Part shown: piece by piece, positions 47,722 to 55,177 of the stretch
Layout: each line of letters begins with the position of its first letter
Position numbering within the stretch: the stretch's first letter is position 1
Source of the DNA: Paenibacillus radicis (ex Xue et al. 2023)
Lineage (GTDB): Bacteria > Bacillota > Bacilli > Paenibacillales > NBRC-103111
Direction of reading: 5' to 3'
DNA: 64,000 bases
NCBI RefSeq assembly: GCF_024722015.1
Contig: NZ_JANQBD010000009.1
Span: 1-64,000 of the forward strand
Position numbers and translations under genes: made by a program
Notes under the pieces: generated by a model
Databases searched by the model: none
What the model saw: only the letters and a program-made list of their open reading frames with translations
What the model was told of the DNA's origin: nothing

Positions 47722-49026
47722 ATGATGAAGACGCATGTACTTTATGTTTTTGCCGACCAATTGAGTATGCTTGCTTTAAATTTATTTGGCGCAAGGAACC
47801 GGGTTCACACGCCCCATATCGACGAATTGGGAGCAAAGGGGGTCAAGTTTCATAGAAGCTATTGTGTAACCCCTCAATGCTCCCCTTCCCGCTCCTCTAT
47901 ATTGACAGGCTTATATCCGCACAAGACCGGGGTGATCGGAAATATAGGCACGAAGAATACGGCGGAGCTTGATGCCGGCTTACCCAATCTCGGGAATATT
48001 TTGCAGCAACGGGGGTACCGTACGGCGTATTTCGGCAAATGGCATTTGGGGCGTGCCGCTGTAACGGAGTACGGCTTTGAGGCGACTGCCGATTTTCAGA
48101 AGGACGACGAAGAAACAACGGAGCATGTGCTGAACTTCCTGGACGAGCAAGCGGACGTGAAGGATCATCCATGGCTTTGCATGGTATCCTTCAATAATCC
48201 GCACGATATTTACCGCATGGCTCAGGACAAGCTGCAGGGGAAGACGTTGAATACCTCACACATCATCCTTCCAGACAATTTTATCGACGACTTGTCGGCA
48301 AAGCCTGAAGCGCAGCGTTTATTTCGGGATGAGGATCAGGGAAAAGCGCTGCAATCGTACGGGGAAGAAGACTGGAAATATTATTTGGCTTATTATTACG
48401 AGCTGATAGAGCGAATCGACCGGCTGTTAGGCAGGATCATAACGAAATTGAAAGATACGGGACAATACGAGCATACGCTGATCGTGTTTACTTCTGATCA
48501 TGGCGATATGATGGCCGCGCATCGTTCGCCGTTTAAAGGGCCGATGATGTATGAGGAGCTTGTGAAAATTCCGCTGATTTATTGTTGGGAGGGTGTTCTT
48601 CCCGCCGGAGAGAGCCGGTATCAAATGACAGTCAATGCGGACCATCTGCCAACGATCATTGATCTGTTAGGTTTCGAGGTACCCGAACAGTTCGACGGGG
48701 TCTCTATGAAAGAAAGTTTGTTTAAGCGGGAAACGGCTGGCCGCGAATATGTAGTGATGCAGTATTATTCCAAGCAAAAATGGATCAATCCGATTCGGAC
48801 TATAACAGACGGAAAGCATAAGTACAGCCTCTACAGCAGCGGAGAGGAGGAGCTCTATGATTTGGCTGCGGACGGCTCCGAATCGCACAATGGGGCCTAT
48901 CGCCCGGATGATATGGAAATTAAGAAAAGATTGCAGGACGAGCTAAGGCGCTGGATGAAGCAGTATCAGGACCCCTTCGAACAATATACCCGAACAGACC
49001 GGCAGGGCCAGCTGTTGGAAAAATAA
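47722..49026 (+). CDS. Sulfatase 4 (type I), cytoplasmic
   Basis: A 434-residue sulfatase. It begins MKTHVLYVFADQLSMLALN and has the modification motif PQCSPSRSSILTGLYPHKTG (Cys53), FGKWHLGRAA, and FTSDHGDMMAAHRSPFKGPM. The ATG at 47722 lies after AAGGATGAGG; the frame also has an ATG at 47710. No signal peptide. It is separated from sulfatase 3 by the GH5 gene and is divergent from it, so it has its own promoter. Confidence 0.91.
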   Translation: MMKTHVLYVFADQLSMLALNLFGARNRVHTPHIDELGAKGVKFHRSYCVTPQCSPSRSSILTGLYPHKTGVIGNIGTKNTAELDAGLPNLGNILQQRGYRTAYFGKWHLGRAAVTEYGFEATADFQKDDEETTEHVLNFLDEQADVKDHPWLCMVSFNNPHDIYRMAQDKLQGKTLNTSHIILPDNFIDDLSAKPEAQRLFRDEDQGKALQSYGEEDWKYYLAYYYELIERIDRLLGRIITKLKDTGQYEHTLIVFTSDHGDMMAAHRSPFKGPMMYEELVKIPLIYCWEGVLPAGESRYQMTVNADHLPTIIDLLGFEVPEQFDGVSMKESLFKRETAGREYVVMQYYSKQKWINPIRTITDGKHKYSLYSSGEEELYDLAADGSESHNGAYRPDDMEIKKRLQDELRRWMKQYQDPFEQYTRTDRQGQLLEK

Positions 49027-49314
49027 GCGGGGGCTTGAACAGAAGCCGTAAAAAGTAAAGGCCGTGAGACCAACTCTAGCAGTGCGTACGGCATATAATA
49101 ATAGAAAGGCAAAAAGGGAGAGGCCGAGCCCCTTTAACTCCATTCCTTGTTCTCGATATTCGTCTAACGCATCTTGCAACGCTTTATTGTGTTTAAACTG
49201 CCAGAACTTTCTCATTGTTTTGGCATGATAAGCGCAACAGATATAACGGATCCCTTTATTTTTCAAAAATATTAGCATGTTTGTGGAGTAACAGAAGAAA
49301 TATTTATCGTTCAT
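48943..49314 (-). CDS. DUF5659-like small protein at the island edge
   Basis: The first 55 residues of the frame (MNDKYFFCYSTNMLIFLKNK, then a FWQF and ALQDALDEYRE part) resemble the DUF5659 family of short proteins found on mobile elements. The rest (about 65 residues, hydrophobic) runs into the 3' end of sulfatase 4 and may be extension without function. The ATG at 49314 is only 15 bases from attR and has no ribosome binding site. It may be a remnant of the element's own genes. Moderate to low confidence. Confidence 0.45.
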   Translation of the reverse strand: MNDKYFFCYSTNMLIFLKNKGIRYICCAYHAKTMRKFWQFKHNKALQDALDEYREQGMELKGLGLSLFAFLLLYAVRTARVGLTAFTFYGFCSSPRLFFQQLALPVCSGILFEGVLILLHPAP

Positions 49315-49329
49315 CTATAGGCTAGCGAT

Positions 49330-49379
49330 GTTTCCTAAACTGCAGGTCGTACGTTCGAATCGTATCGGGCGCGCCATTA
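49330..49379 (+). repeat. attR: right copy of 50-bp direct repeat (tRNA-Arg 3' fragment)
   Basis: Identical over 50 bases to 33964-34013. It is the 3' part of tRNA-Arg with no 5' half, so it is not a functional tRNA. It marks the right end of the island; the original chromosome resumes after it. Confidence 0.92.
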
Positions 49380-49404
49380 AACCATAACCAAAAGAGATAT
49401 GCAT

Positions 49405-49590
49405 CTATTTGATTATTTTATTGTCCTTTAAACTGTCTATACTTACGTAAAGACCATCGCTTAAGCGCACGATGTGCCATTTACCTGAACCAGTGTCAGT
49501 TCCAAATTGTTCTAAGACTTCGAGATCGACAAAATCGATGACATATATTGCTGAAATACAGCATCGCAATGTCAGTTGGGAAGTCCCCAT
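49405..49590 (-). pseudogene. C-terminal fragment of a DUF4179-type anti-sigma gene (duplicate)
   Basis: The last 46 residues (from YVIDFVDLEVLEQFGTDTGS to the stop) match the end of the intact anti-sigma protein at 49803-52106, with a few changes. Upstream bases at 49630-49690 match the promoter/leader of the sigma gene (GCTGCGCAGCATG, then ACACTTAAGTATGACGAAG). So nearly the whole sigma/anti-sigma pair has been deleted from this copy. The stretch 49380-49802 holds only this relic and a hairpin at 49744-49761. Confidence 0.8.
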
Positions 49591-49802
49591 CGATTTGAAT
49601 TCATCCGCATCTACAACGATCGTTAATGATTAGCTGCGCAGCATGGGTTCTTTTTGTCTTTACACTTAAGTATGACGAAGTGAATTGGAAAAACTTTCTC
49701 TTTTCACAAAAAAAGTTCATGCAGGTATTTAAACGAATAATAAGCCACTCCGAGGAGTGGCTTGAAATTCACTTAAATGGCATACCCAAAAGGCAACTGC
49801 AT

Positions 49803-52106
49803 CTATTCGATTAGGTCATTATTCTTTAAACTGTCTATACTCACGTAAAGTCCATCGCTTAAGCGCACGAGGTGCCATTTACCTGAACCAGTATCGGTTC
49901 CGAATTGTTCTAAGACCTCAAGATCGATAAAATCGATGACATACAGCTCTTTTTGACCCTTTAAGTCATAGAAAGCCATTTTATAGAGCCCATTCTTATT
50001 TTTCTCAGCATTATGAACGATAAAATCAATCTTGTATTTTTCCTTTAAATCTTTTAGGCTCATATATTTCGCACGAAAATGGGCTTCTATGGATTTTTTG
50101 ATTGCCTCATCATCAGCAGTAACAGTCTTCTGCGGCTGCGCTACCTGCTGTGGTTCCGGCTGCGCTCTCGCTGACTCCTGTTGCTTCTCCTGGTCCTGAG
50201 GCTCCGGTTTCACTAGCTGTTGCTCCTCCTGGTCCTGAGGCTCCGGCATCACTGGCTGTTGCTCTTCTTGCTCTTGAGACTCTGGTATCATTAGCTGTTG
50301 TGACTCCGGTTCCAGCTGCGCCAACTGCTGTGGCTCTGCCTCCAGTTGCGGCTCTTTAGCAGTCTTTTCTTCAACGCTATCATTGACGAACGCTGTAGAA
50401 GGTAATGGATTCAAATCAATGAGTTCTTCCCAACTGACATCGCGATTCTCCATTTCGGAGATATGGTAGGATAATGTCAGCTCCTGAGGTTGATGCAGCA
50501 AATTGATGAGCAGTACACCTTGAAGGGTGACCTTACGGTCCTCACCAACAGTCGATTTTTTCTCGAGTTTTACATTGTACTCTTTACCATTTTCGTCCCT
50601 GGCCTGCCATACATTAAGTCCGACTATATCCTTCGCAAGCTCTGCCTGAAATTGAATGACTCCGCCTTTTCTCTGGATGGGTTGCCCGTTGATATCCGAT
50701 TCTTCCTCATAATCTTTCAAAGAAAAATCACTAAAAGTGAACTTACTGCCGTTATATTCTGTCTTAATCTGCTCTTTGTTCAAACTGTCAAGGTTCATCT
50801 TGATGTTGAAATTGGCGAGCTCTTTCGAATATATGGCACGAAGCTTGAACATAAGCTTCTCTGGCTTTTCGGTCAGCGGCGCAAAGGCATGCCACCACTT
50901 ATAACCCGATTCGTCGTTTCCTAGTGAACTCAACCCATAATTGATCGTATTTTTCGAATTATAATTTTTACCAGTCACCTCATCCCAAGCTGCTACAACT
51001 TGACCTTGTTGGTCAAGAAGCTCGTAAGCGAGTGTATAATCTTGAATATCATGAGCAAGAGTGAAGGGCAGCAGCGGATCCCCTAGCTTACGTTGCTCCG
51101 TCAATCCATTCAAGCGGATAATCTCCTTTTTCTGCTGATACAGTTCTGGGGTCAATTGGGTTTCCAGTGAGAGCAGCGTCAAACTTGGCGCCAGTTCGAT
51201 TCTTTTCAAGCTGATTTTTAACCCTTGTGGAGAGATGTATTGCTTGTTAATCCCAACCGTTTTCGTTACGGCTTTGGCCTTAGCCATATCAATCGGGATA
51301 TTCAACACCCAGTCCCCGGAAGTTTGGCCAATCTTCTTCCAGCTAAGCTCAACGGTCACTTCATCCGGCAGCTGCTTCCCTCCAGTGATAAGATCCGTCA
51401 ATGCCTGCTCCACCATGAGCTGCTCACCTTTCTTACTGGCTCTCCATCCTCCCATCTTTCGGTCAATTAATGGATTCCCCGTTACGTCCTTAATAATAAA
51501 TTGCAATTCCCTCGATTGGTTTAAGTCTACAGAGTTGCCGTCTTGATCCGTGGCTTCGCTGATGATGGCAATCCGCATCGTGTCCGCCAAAACTTCTTTT
51601 ACCTCTATGGTAATTCCCTGATCCGTCACTTTCAGACCGAGCGGTTTTACAAAACCTTCGTTATAAGCATTTTTCATCCCTGGATCAACTTGTTCTGTGC
51701 TATTGAAAAAACTTTTTACGTAGTTTGCAAAAGTCGGAGATACATAGGTTCCTAACGATATGACTACTGCCAATCCGACCGCAGCTATCGTAATTTTTTT
51801 CATAATATCAAGGCTCCTTTGTTTCCAATTGATTAGTTTAGGGGAGTCTATCATAACTTCAGCGGGATTCGTTTCTTCCGATGGTGTGTATGGAGTGAGC
51901 TGATCCAAAATGTTTTGCATGAACGTTTCATCCGTTACTTGTTCCTCCCATGAATCCTCAAAATCTTCATGCTTATTTATCCAATGCTCCAATTGCAGTT
52001 GGCAACCCTTGCAGCTTTCCAGATGTTTTTCAAACTGAATACTTTCAGATTGGGAAAGCTGGCCTTCCATATAGTCGTTCAAAGGGTTAGTTTCCATACA
52101 TTTCAT
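49803..52106 (-). CDS. Anti-sigma factor with zinc-finger-like N-terminus and DUF4179-type domain
   Basis: A 767-residue membrane protein encoded with the ECF sigma factor. The cytoplasmic N-terminus has the anti-sigma zinc motif H-x3-C-x2-C (FEKHLESCKGCQLQL). One transmembrane helix follows near residues 106-125 (ITIAAVGLAVVISLGTYVSP), then a large extracellular part of about 450 residues. After it comes a Pro/Glu/Gln-rich tract with repeats such as MPEPQDQEEQQ and KPEPQDQEKQQ (about 600-680), then a small C-terminal domain. It holds the sigma factor inactive until an envelope signal. The start overlaps the sigma gene by 20 bases and has a GGGGGGAT site. Confidence 0.88.
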   Translation of the reverse strand: MKCMETNPLNDYMEGQLSQSESIQFEKHLESCKGCQLQLEHWINKHEDFEDSWEEQVTDETFMQNILDQLTPYTPSEETNPAEVMIDSPKLINWKQRSLDIMKKITIAAVGLAVVISLGTYVSPTFANYVKSFFNSTEQVDPGMKNAYNEGFVKPLGLKVTDQGITIEVKEVLADTMRIAIISEATDQDGNSVDLNQSRELQFIIKDVTGNPLIDRKMGGWRASKKGEQLMVEQALTDLITGGKQLPDEVTVELSWKKIGQTSGDWVLNIPIDMAKAKAVTKTVGINKQYISPQGLKISLKRIELAPSLTLLSLETQLTPELYQQKKEIIRLNGLTEQRKLGDPLLPFTLAHDIQDYTLAYELLDQQGQVVAAWDEVTGKNYNSKNTINYGLSSLGNDESGYKWWHAFAPLTEKPEKLMFKLRAIYSKELANFNIKMNLDSLNKEQIKTEYNGSKFTFSDFSLKDYEEESDINGQPIQRKGGVIQFQAELAKDIVGLNVWQARDENGKEYNVKLEKKSTVGEDRKVTLQGVLLINLLHQPQELTLSYHISEMENRDVSWEELIDLNPLPSTAFVNDSVEEKTAKEPQLEAEPQQLAQLEPESQQLMIPESQEQEEQQPVMPEPQDQEEQQLVKPEPQDQEKQQESARAQPEPQQVAQPQKTVTADDEAIKKSIEAHFRAKYMSLKDLKEKYKIDFIVHNAEKNKNGLYKMAFYDLKGQKELYVIDFIDLEVLEQFGTDTGSGKWHLVRLSDGLYVSIDSLKNNDLIE

Positions 52107-52656
52107 ACAAGAAATCCCCCCTTTCTTTTGATGCGTTCATGCTTTTGCGCAATTTCAATCGTGCGCGATGTAGACGCATTTGCACAGTACTCACCGGGAG
52201 TGATAAATGCTCACCGATTTCCTCATAGCTCAGTAACTGCTGATGCCGCAGCATAAACACGACACGCTGATCTGGGTCCAGCTCCTCGATCAACTTTTGT
52301 AGAGAAGCTTTACGTTCTTTTTCCAGATAATTGGTTTCCGGCGTATCGCTATGGGCGATTTCGAAATCGAGATTGATTAAGCTGGGAGTACGCTTGCGTT
52401 TACGAAGCTCATCGACAGACCGATTCGCGGTGATCCGGTATAACCAGGCAGAAAAGCTGTGCTCAGGCTTATATTCCTGTAGATGGTTGTAGGCTTTAAT
52501 AAAAATTTCTTGGGCGATATCCTGTATGTCAGGCGATGGACCGAGCATTTTTAGGAGTAGGGAAAACACCCGTCCTTTGTATTTGTTAATAATTAAGGCA
52601 AAAGCCTGCTTATCTCCGTTAAGGATGTGATCTATAATTTCCTGGTCTTCTTGCAT
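52087..52656 (-). CDS. RNA polymerase ECF-type sigma factor
   Basis: A sigma-70 family protein of 189 residues. Region 2 includes LLKMLGPSPDIQDIAQEIFI and FSAWLYRITANRSVDELRKR. Region 4 includes DQRVVFMLRHQQLLSYEEIG and LSLPVSTVQMRLHRARLKLR. The ATG at 52656 follows AGGAGGG; the TTG at 52674 overlaps that site and is rejected. It directs transcription of an unknown stress regulon, probably including its own operon. Overlap with the anti-sigma gene points to coupled translation. Confidence 0.92.
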   Translation of the reverse strand: MQEDQEIIDHILNGDKQAFALIINKYKGRVFSLLLKMLGPSPDIQDIAQEIFIKAYNHLQEYKPEHSFSAWLYRITANRSVDELRKRKRTPSLINLDFEIAHSDTPETNYLEKERKASLQKLIEELDPDQRVVFMLRHQQLLSYEEIGEHLSLPVSTVQMRLHRARLKLRKSMNASKERGDFLYEMYGN

Positions 52657-52672
52657 TTTTGCCCTCCTATCC

Positions 52673-52693
52673 AAAAAGAATGCTGCGCAGCAT
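52673..52693 (-). promoter_or_regulatory. Hairpin plus T-run just ahead of the sigma-gene ribosome binding site
   Basis: ATGCTGCGCAGCAT (52680-52693), a perfect palindrome, is followed on the reverse strand by TCTTTTT and then the AGGAGGG site. It looks like a leader attenuator. The decayed copy keeps GCTGCGCAGC and the T-run at about 49633-49655. Confidence 0.55.
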
Positions 52694-52722
52694 GGAGCTT
52701 TTTTGTACTTACACTTAAGTAT

Positions 52723-52747
52723 GACGAAGCGAAAAGGGAAACCTTTC
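52723..52747 (-). promoter_or_regulatory. Candidate ECF-type promoter of the sigma/anti-sigma operon
   Basis: On the reverse strand GAAAGGTTT lies about 13 bases before CGTC, the common ECF -10 element. The same block (GAAAGTTTTTCC to TTCGTCATAC) is kept in the decayed copy near 49670-49705, which argues for function. The -35 is not a close match to known ECF classes. Confidence 0.35.
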
Positions 52748-52859
52748 TTTTTTTGAAAAATTTTATGCAGTTATGCTGCAGTTCTTTGCCCGACTCATCG
52801 TTTAGCTTGCTGTTCATCCTGATTGTGGAACTCTCCGTTTTCTTTTATAATTACCTCAG

Positions 52860-52876
52860 TTGATAATAATTCTCAA
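52860..52876 (+). promoter_or_regulatory. Fur-box-like site before the two-component genes
   Basis: TTGATAATAATTCTCAA, a 7-1-7 inverted repeat that matches TGATAATNATTATCA at 14 of 15 positions. It is 16 bases before the response-regulator start, so repression by Fur with iron is likely. Confidence 0.65.
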
Positions 52877-52892
52877 ATAAAAGGGGGAGCTG

Positions 52893-53570
52893 ATGAAAAC
52901 TATATTGCTCATAGAAGACGAGAGAAATTTATCGCGTTTGATCGAATTGGAGCTTCGGCATGAATCGTTCGAGGTGATGGTTGCTCATGACGGAAAGCGG
53001 GGATTGGAGCTGGCTTTACAGCAGGACTGGGGTGTTATCTTATTAGACCTTATGCTTCCTGGTATGGATGGAATTGAAGTGTGCTGTCGTATACGTGAGG
53101 TGAAGAGAACACCGATTATTATGCTAACAGCCAGAGACAGCCTTAAGGATCGGATATCCGGATTGGATAGTGGTGCTGACGACTACATAGCAAAGCCTTT
53201 TGCGATCGAGGAGCTGCTGGCACGCATAAGGGTAGTATTCAGAAGACAGGAAAATATTTCGGAGGCGGCGATGCAGCTTCTTACTTTTCAGGACATCGTA
53301 ATGAATCTGGATTCGAGGAATGTTACCAAGGGCGGCAAGACCATCGATCTGACCAAGAGAGAATACGACCTGCTTCAAGCCTTCATGAGGAATACGAATC
53401 GGGTACTGGACCGGGAAACTTTGCTGGATATGGTATGGGGGTTTGAAGCTGGGGTGGAAACGAATGTGGTGGATGTGTACGTGCGGTATTTGCGCAATAA
53501 AATGGATAACCCCGCGGAGGATAGCTGCATACAGACCGTACGCGGCATTGGCTATGTGATGAGACGATGA
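52893..53570 (+). CDS. OmpR-family response regulator
   Basis: A 225-residue DNA-binding regulator. The receiver has KTILLIEDERNLSRLIEL, the phosphoacceptor Asp in VILLDLMLPGMDG, the Thr switch IIMLTARD, and the Lys in DYIAKPFAIEE. The C-terminal winged helix has LTKREYDLLQAFMRN and VVDVYVRYLRNKMD and ends IQTVRGIGYVMRR. The ATG follows AAGGGGGAG. The stop overlaps the sensor start (ATGA). Confidence 0.95.
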   Translation: MKTILLIEDERNLSRLIELELRHESFEVMVAHDGKRGLELALQQDWGVILLDLMLPGMDGIEVCCRIREVKRTPIIMLTARDSLKDRISGLDSGADDYIAKPFAIEELLARIRVVFRRQENISEAAMQLLTFQDIVMNLDSRNVTKGGKTIDLTKREYDLLQAFMRNTNRVLDRETLLDMVWGFEAGVETNVVDVYVRYLRNKMDNPAEDSCIQTVRGIGYVMRR

Positions 53571-54967
53571 AGCGGTTACCCTTACAATTCGCCCAAATCC
53601 CTATAAAATGGAAGCTGACGATATGGTCTACACTGCTGCTCGTTTTGCTATTCGCGGTTTACAATATAGTGCAATATGCTTTTGTTGAAAGATGGATGAT
53701 TAAGCAGGAAGAAACGAACACGCAGCAGGATATGAGGGAGATATTGAATTACTTTTTGGAGAATGAGGTATCCTTCGAGGAAGGGGAGTTCGTGCAAGCG
53801 CGTAATTTTCTCGAAAGAATCAACCGTCCCGATCAGCTTATTCGAGTTCTAAATGAGAAGGGGGAGCCTATTCTTACGGTATCCGATGATATTCCGGAGC
53901 AGTGGGTGGAGGCTAAAGCTGTAAGCACAAAGGAATTGGTCGGGATAAAACATACGAACGATCGTTTAGTTATTATGAGAAGCCCGCTTACGATTTTCAA
54001 ATTCAATGGGACTGTAGAAATCATAAAAAACATTGTGAACTTCGAAAAGCTAACGGACGCCCTCTTCTACGTGATGGTCCTATGTGGTCTGGGAGCTGTG
54101 GTGATCAGCGGCCTTGGCGGACGGCTATTGGCGGGACAACTGCTCAAGCCACTGCAAGGGATGGCCGAAACGATCCGAAACATTAAGCAAAAAGGTCTGC
54201 ACGAGCGTATGCAGTTGAACAATAATAAGGATGAGATCGCTACCTTGATGGTCATGTTTAATACAATGATGGATCAGGTGGAGCGCTCCTTTCAGCAGCA
54301 AAGGCAGTTTGTAGAAGATGCTTCTCATGAGCTGAGAACACCGGTAGCTATTGTGGAAGGACATCTGTCATTGCTACAGCGGTGGGGAAAACATGATCCT
54401 GCGATATTGGAAGAATCGTTGAATGCTTCGATCCAAGAGGTTGCGCGTCTGAAAATGCTTGTGCAGGAGCTGCTGGCGCTTAGTCGTGCCGAGAAGCTGG
54501 ACCCGGAGTATAACTCCGAAGTTACAGATCCGGAGCAAGCGATTCGGACTATTATTAAAAATATGGCGGTGCTCCACCCGACGTTTGATATACAAGCAGA
54601 GTTGGAACCACTCGAATCGGTTTTGGCAATATCACCTCAGCATTTGGAGCAGATTCTGCTCATTGTGTTGGATAATGCAGTCAAGTATTCGGAGCAGCGC
54701 AAACTCATTTGCGTCCGGGCTACCGTGAACGAAGAAGCAGCCCTTATAGAAGTAATCGATTCGGGAATAGGTATTGCAGGTTCCGATATGCCATATATCA
54801 TGGACCGTTTCTATCGCGCGGATAAGGCCCGCAGTGGTGAACAGGCAGGGCATGGACTAGGTTTAGCGATTGCTAAACGTCTGGTAGAAATATATAACGG
54901 AACGATCACTTTGCAAAGTATAGAACATGAAGGTACTACGGTGTGTATTTCTTTACCGAAAAGGTAA
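53567..54967 (+). CDS. Sensor histidine kinase (ArlS/EnvZ-like)
   Basis: Membrane sensor of 466 residues. TM1 is near 14-36 (WKLTIWSTLLLVLLFAVYNI) and an extracellular sensor of about 130 residues follows. TM2 is near 165-185 (ALFYVMVLCGLGAVVISGLG), then HAMP. The phosphoacceptor is in FVEDASHELRTPVAIVEGHL; the ATPase has QILLIVLDNAVKYS, IEVIDSGIGIAGSDM and GHGLGLAIAKRLVEI. It pairs with the overlapping regulator gene. Its place between a Fur-like box and a ferric iron importer suggests a link to iron supply; the signal itself is unknown. Confidence 0.93.
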   Translation: MKRLPLQFAQIPIKWKLTIWSTLLLVLLFAVYNIVQYAFVERWMIKQEETNTQQDMREILNYFLENEVSFEEGEFVQARNFLERINRPDQLIRVLNEKGEPILTVSDDIPEQWVEAKAVSTKELVGIKHTNDRLVIMRSPLTIFKFNGTVEIIKNIVNFEKLTDALFYVMVLCGLGAVVISGLGGRLLAGQLLKPLQGMAETIRNIKQKGLHERMQLNNNKDEIATLMVMFNTMMDQVERSFQQQRQFVEDASHELRTPVAIVEGHLSLLQRWGKHDPAILEESLNASIQEVARLKMLVQELLALSRAEKLDPEYNSEVTDPEQAIRTIIKNMAVLHPTFDIQAELEPLESVLAISPQHLEQILLIVLDNAVKYSEQRKLICVRATVNEEAALIEVIDSGIGIAGSDMPYIMDRFYRADKARSGEQAGHGLGLAIAKRLVEIYNGTITLQSIEHEGTTVCISLPKR

Positions 54968-55034
54968 AGAAATTTTTTTTTCACATCAAATTCTCATTAT
55001 CGTAAGTTATACTGTTAACTAGTCGAGATCAACT

Positions 55035-55053
55035 GGTAATGATATTCATTATC
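55035..55053 (+). promoter_or_regulatory. Fur box upstream of the iron importer
   Basis: GGTAATGATATTCATTATC matches the 19-base Fur consensus (GATAATGATAATCATTATC) at 17 positions. It lies about 125 bases before the binding-protein start. Confidence 0.75.
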
Positions 55054-55120
55054 ATCAATAAATTTTAACCGATTTAGGGTTTTAGGGAGAGAGGGGAGTC
55101 AACTTTTCTAGCCAATTTTA

Positions 55121-55143
55121 TTGAGAATGAGTATTACTATCAA
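55121..55143 (+). promoter_or_regulatory. Second Fur-like site upstream of the iron importer
   Basis: The 19-mer at 55123-55141 (GAGAATGAGTATTACTATC) matches the Fur consensus at 14 positions and is framed by TT and AA. It lies between the first box and the start codon. Confidence 0.5.
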
Positions 55144-55177
55144 ATATTAGTTAACGAAATGGAGATGTAGATTTCAA

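Larger units (their letters stand above)
34014..49379. mobile_element. Genomic island in tRNA-Arg carrying a sulfated-glycan utilisation locus
   Basis: The region between the two 50-bp tRNA-derived repeats is 15.4 kb. It holds an AraC regulator, an Lpl-type ABC importer, four sulfatases, a DUF3604 protein, a secreted GH5 enzyme and a short DUF5659-like gene. The intact tRNA on the left and a bare tRNA fragment on the right are what site-specific integration leaves. No integrase, relaxase or replication gene is visible, so the island appears fixed or needs help in trans. The cargo is coherent rather than a random mix. Confidence 0.85.
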
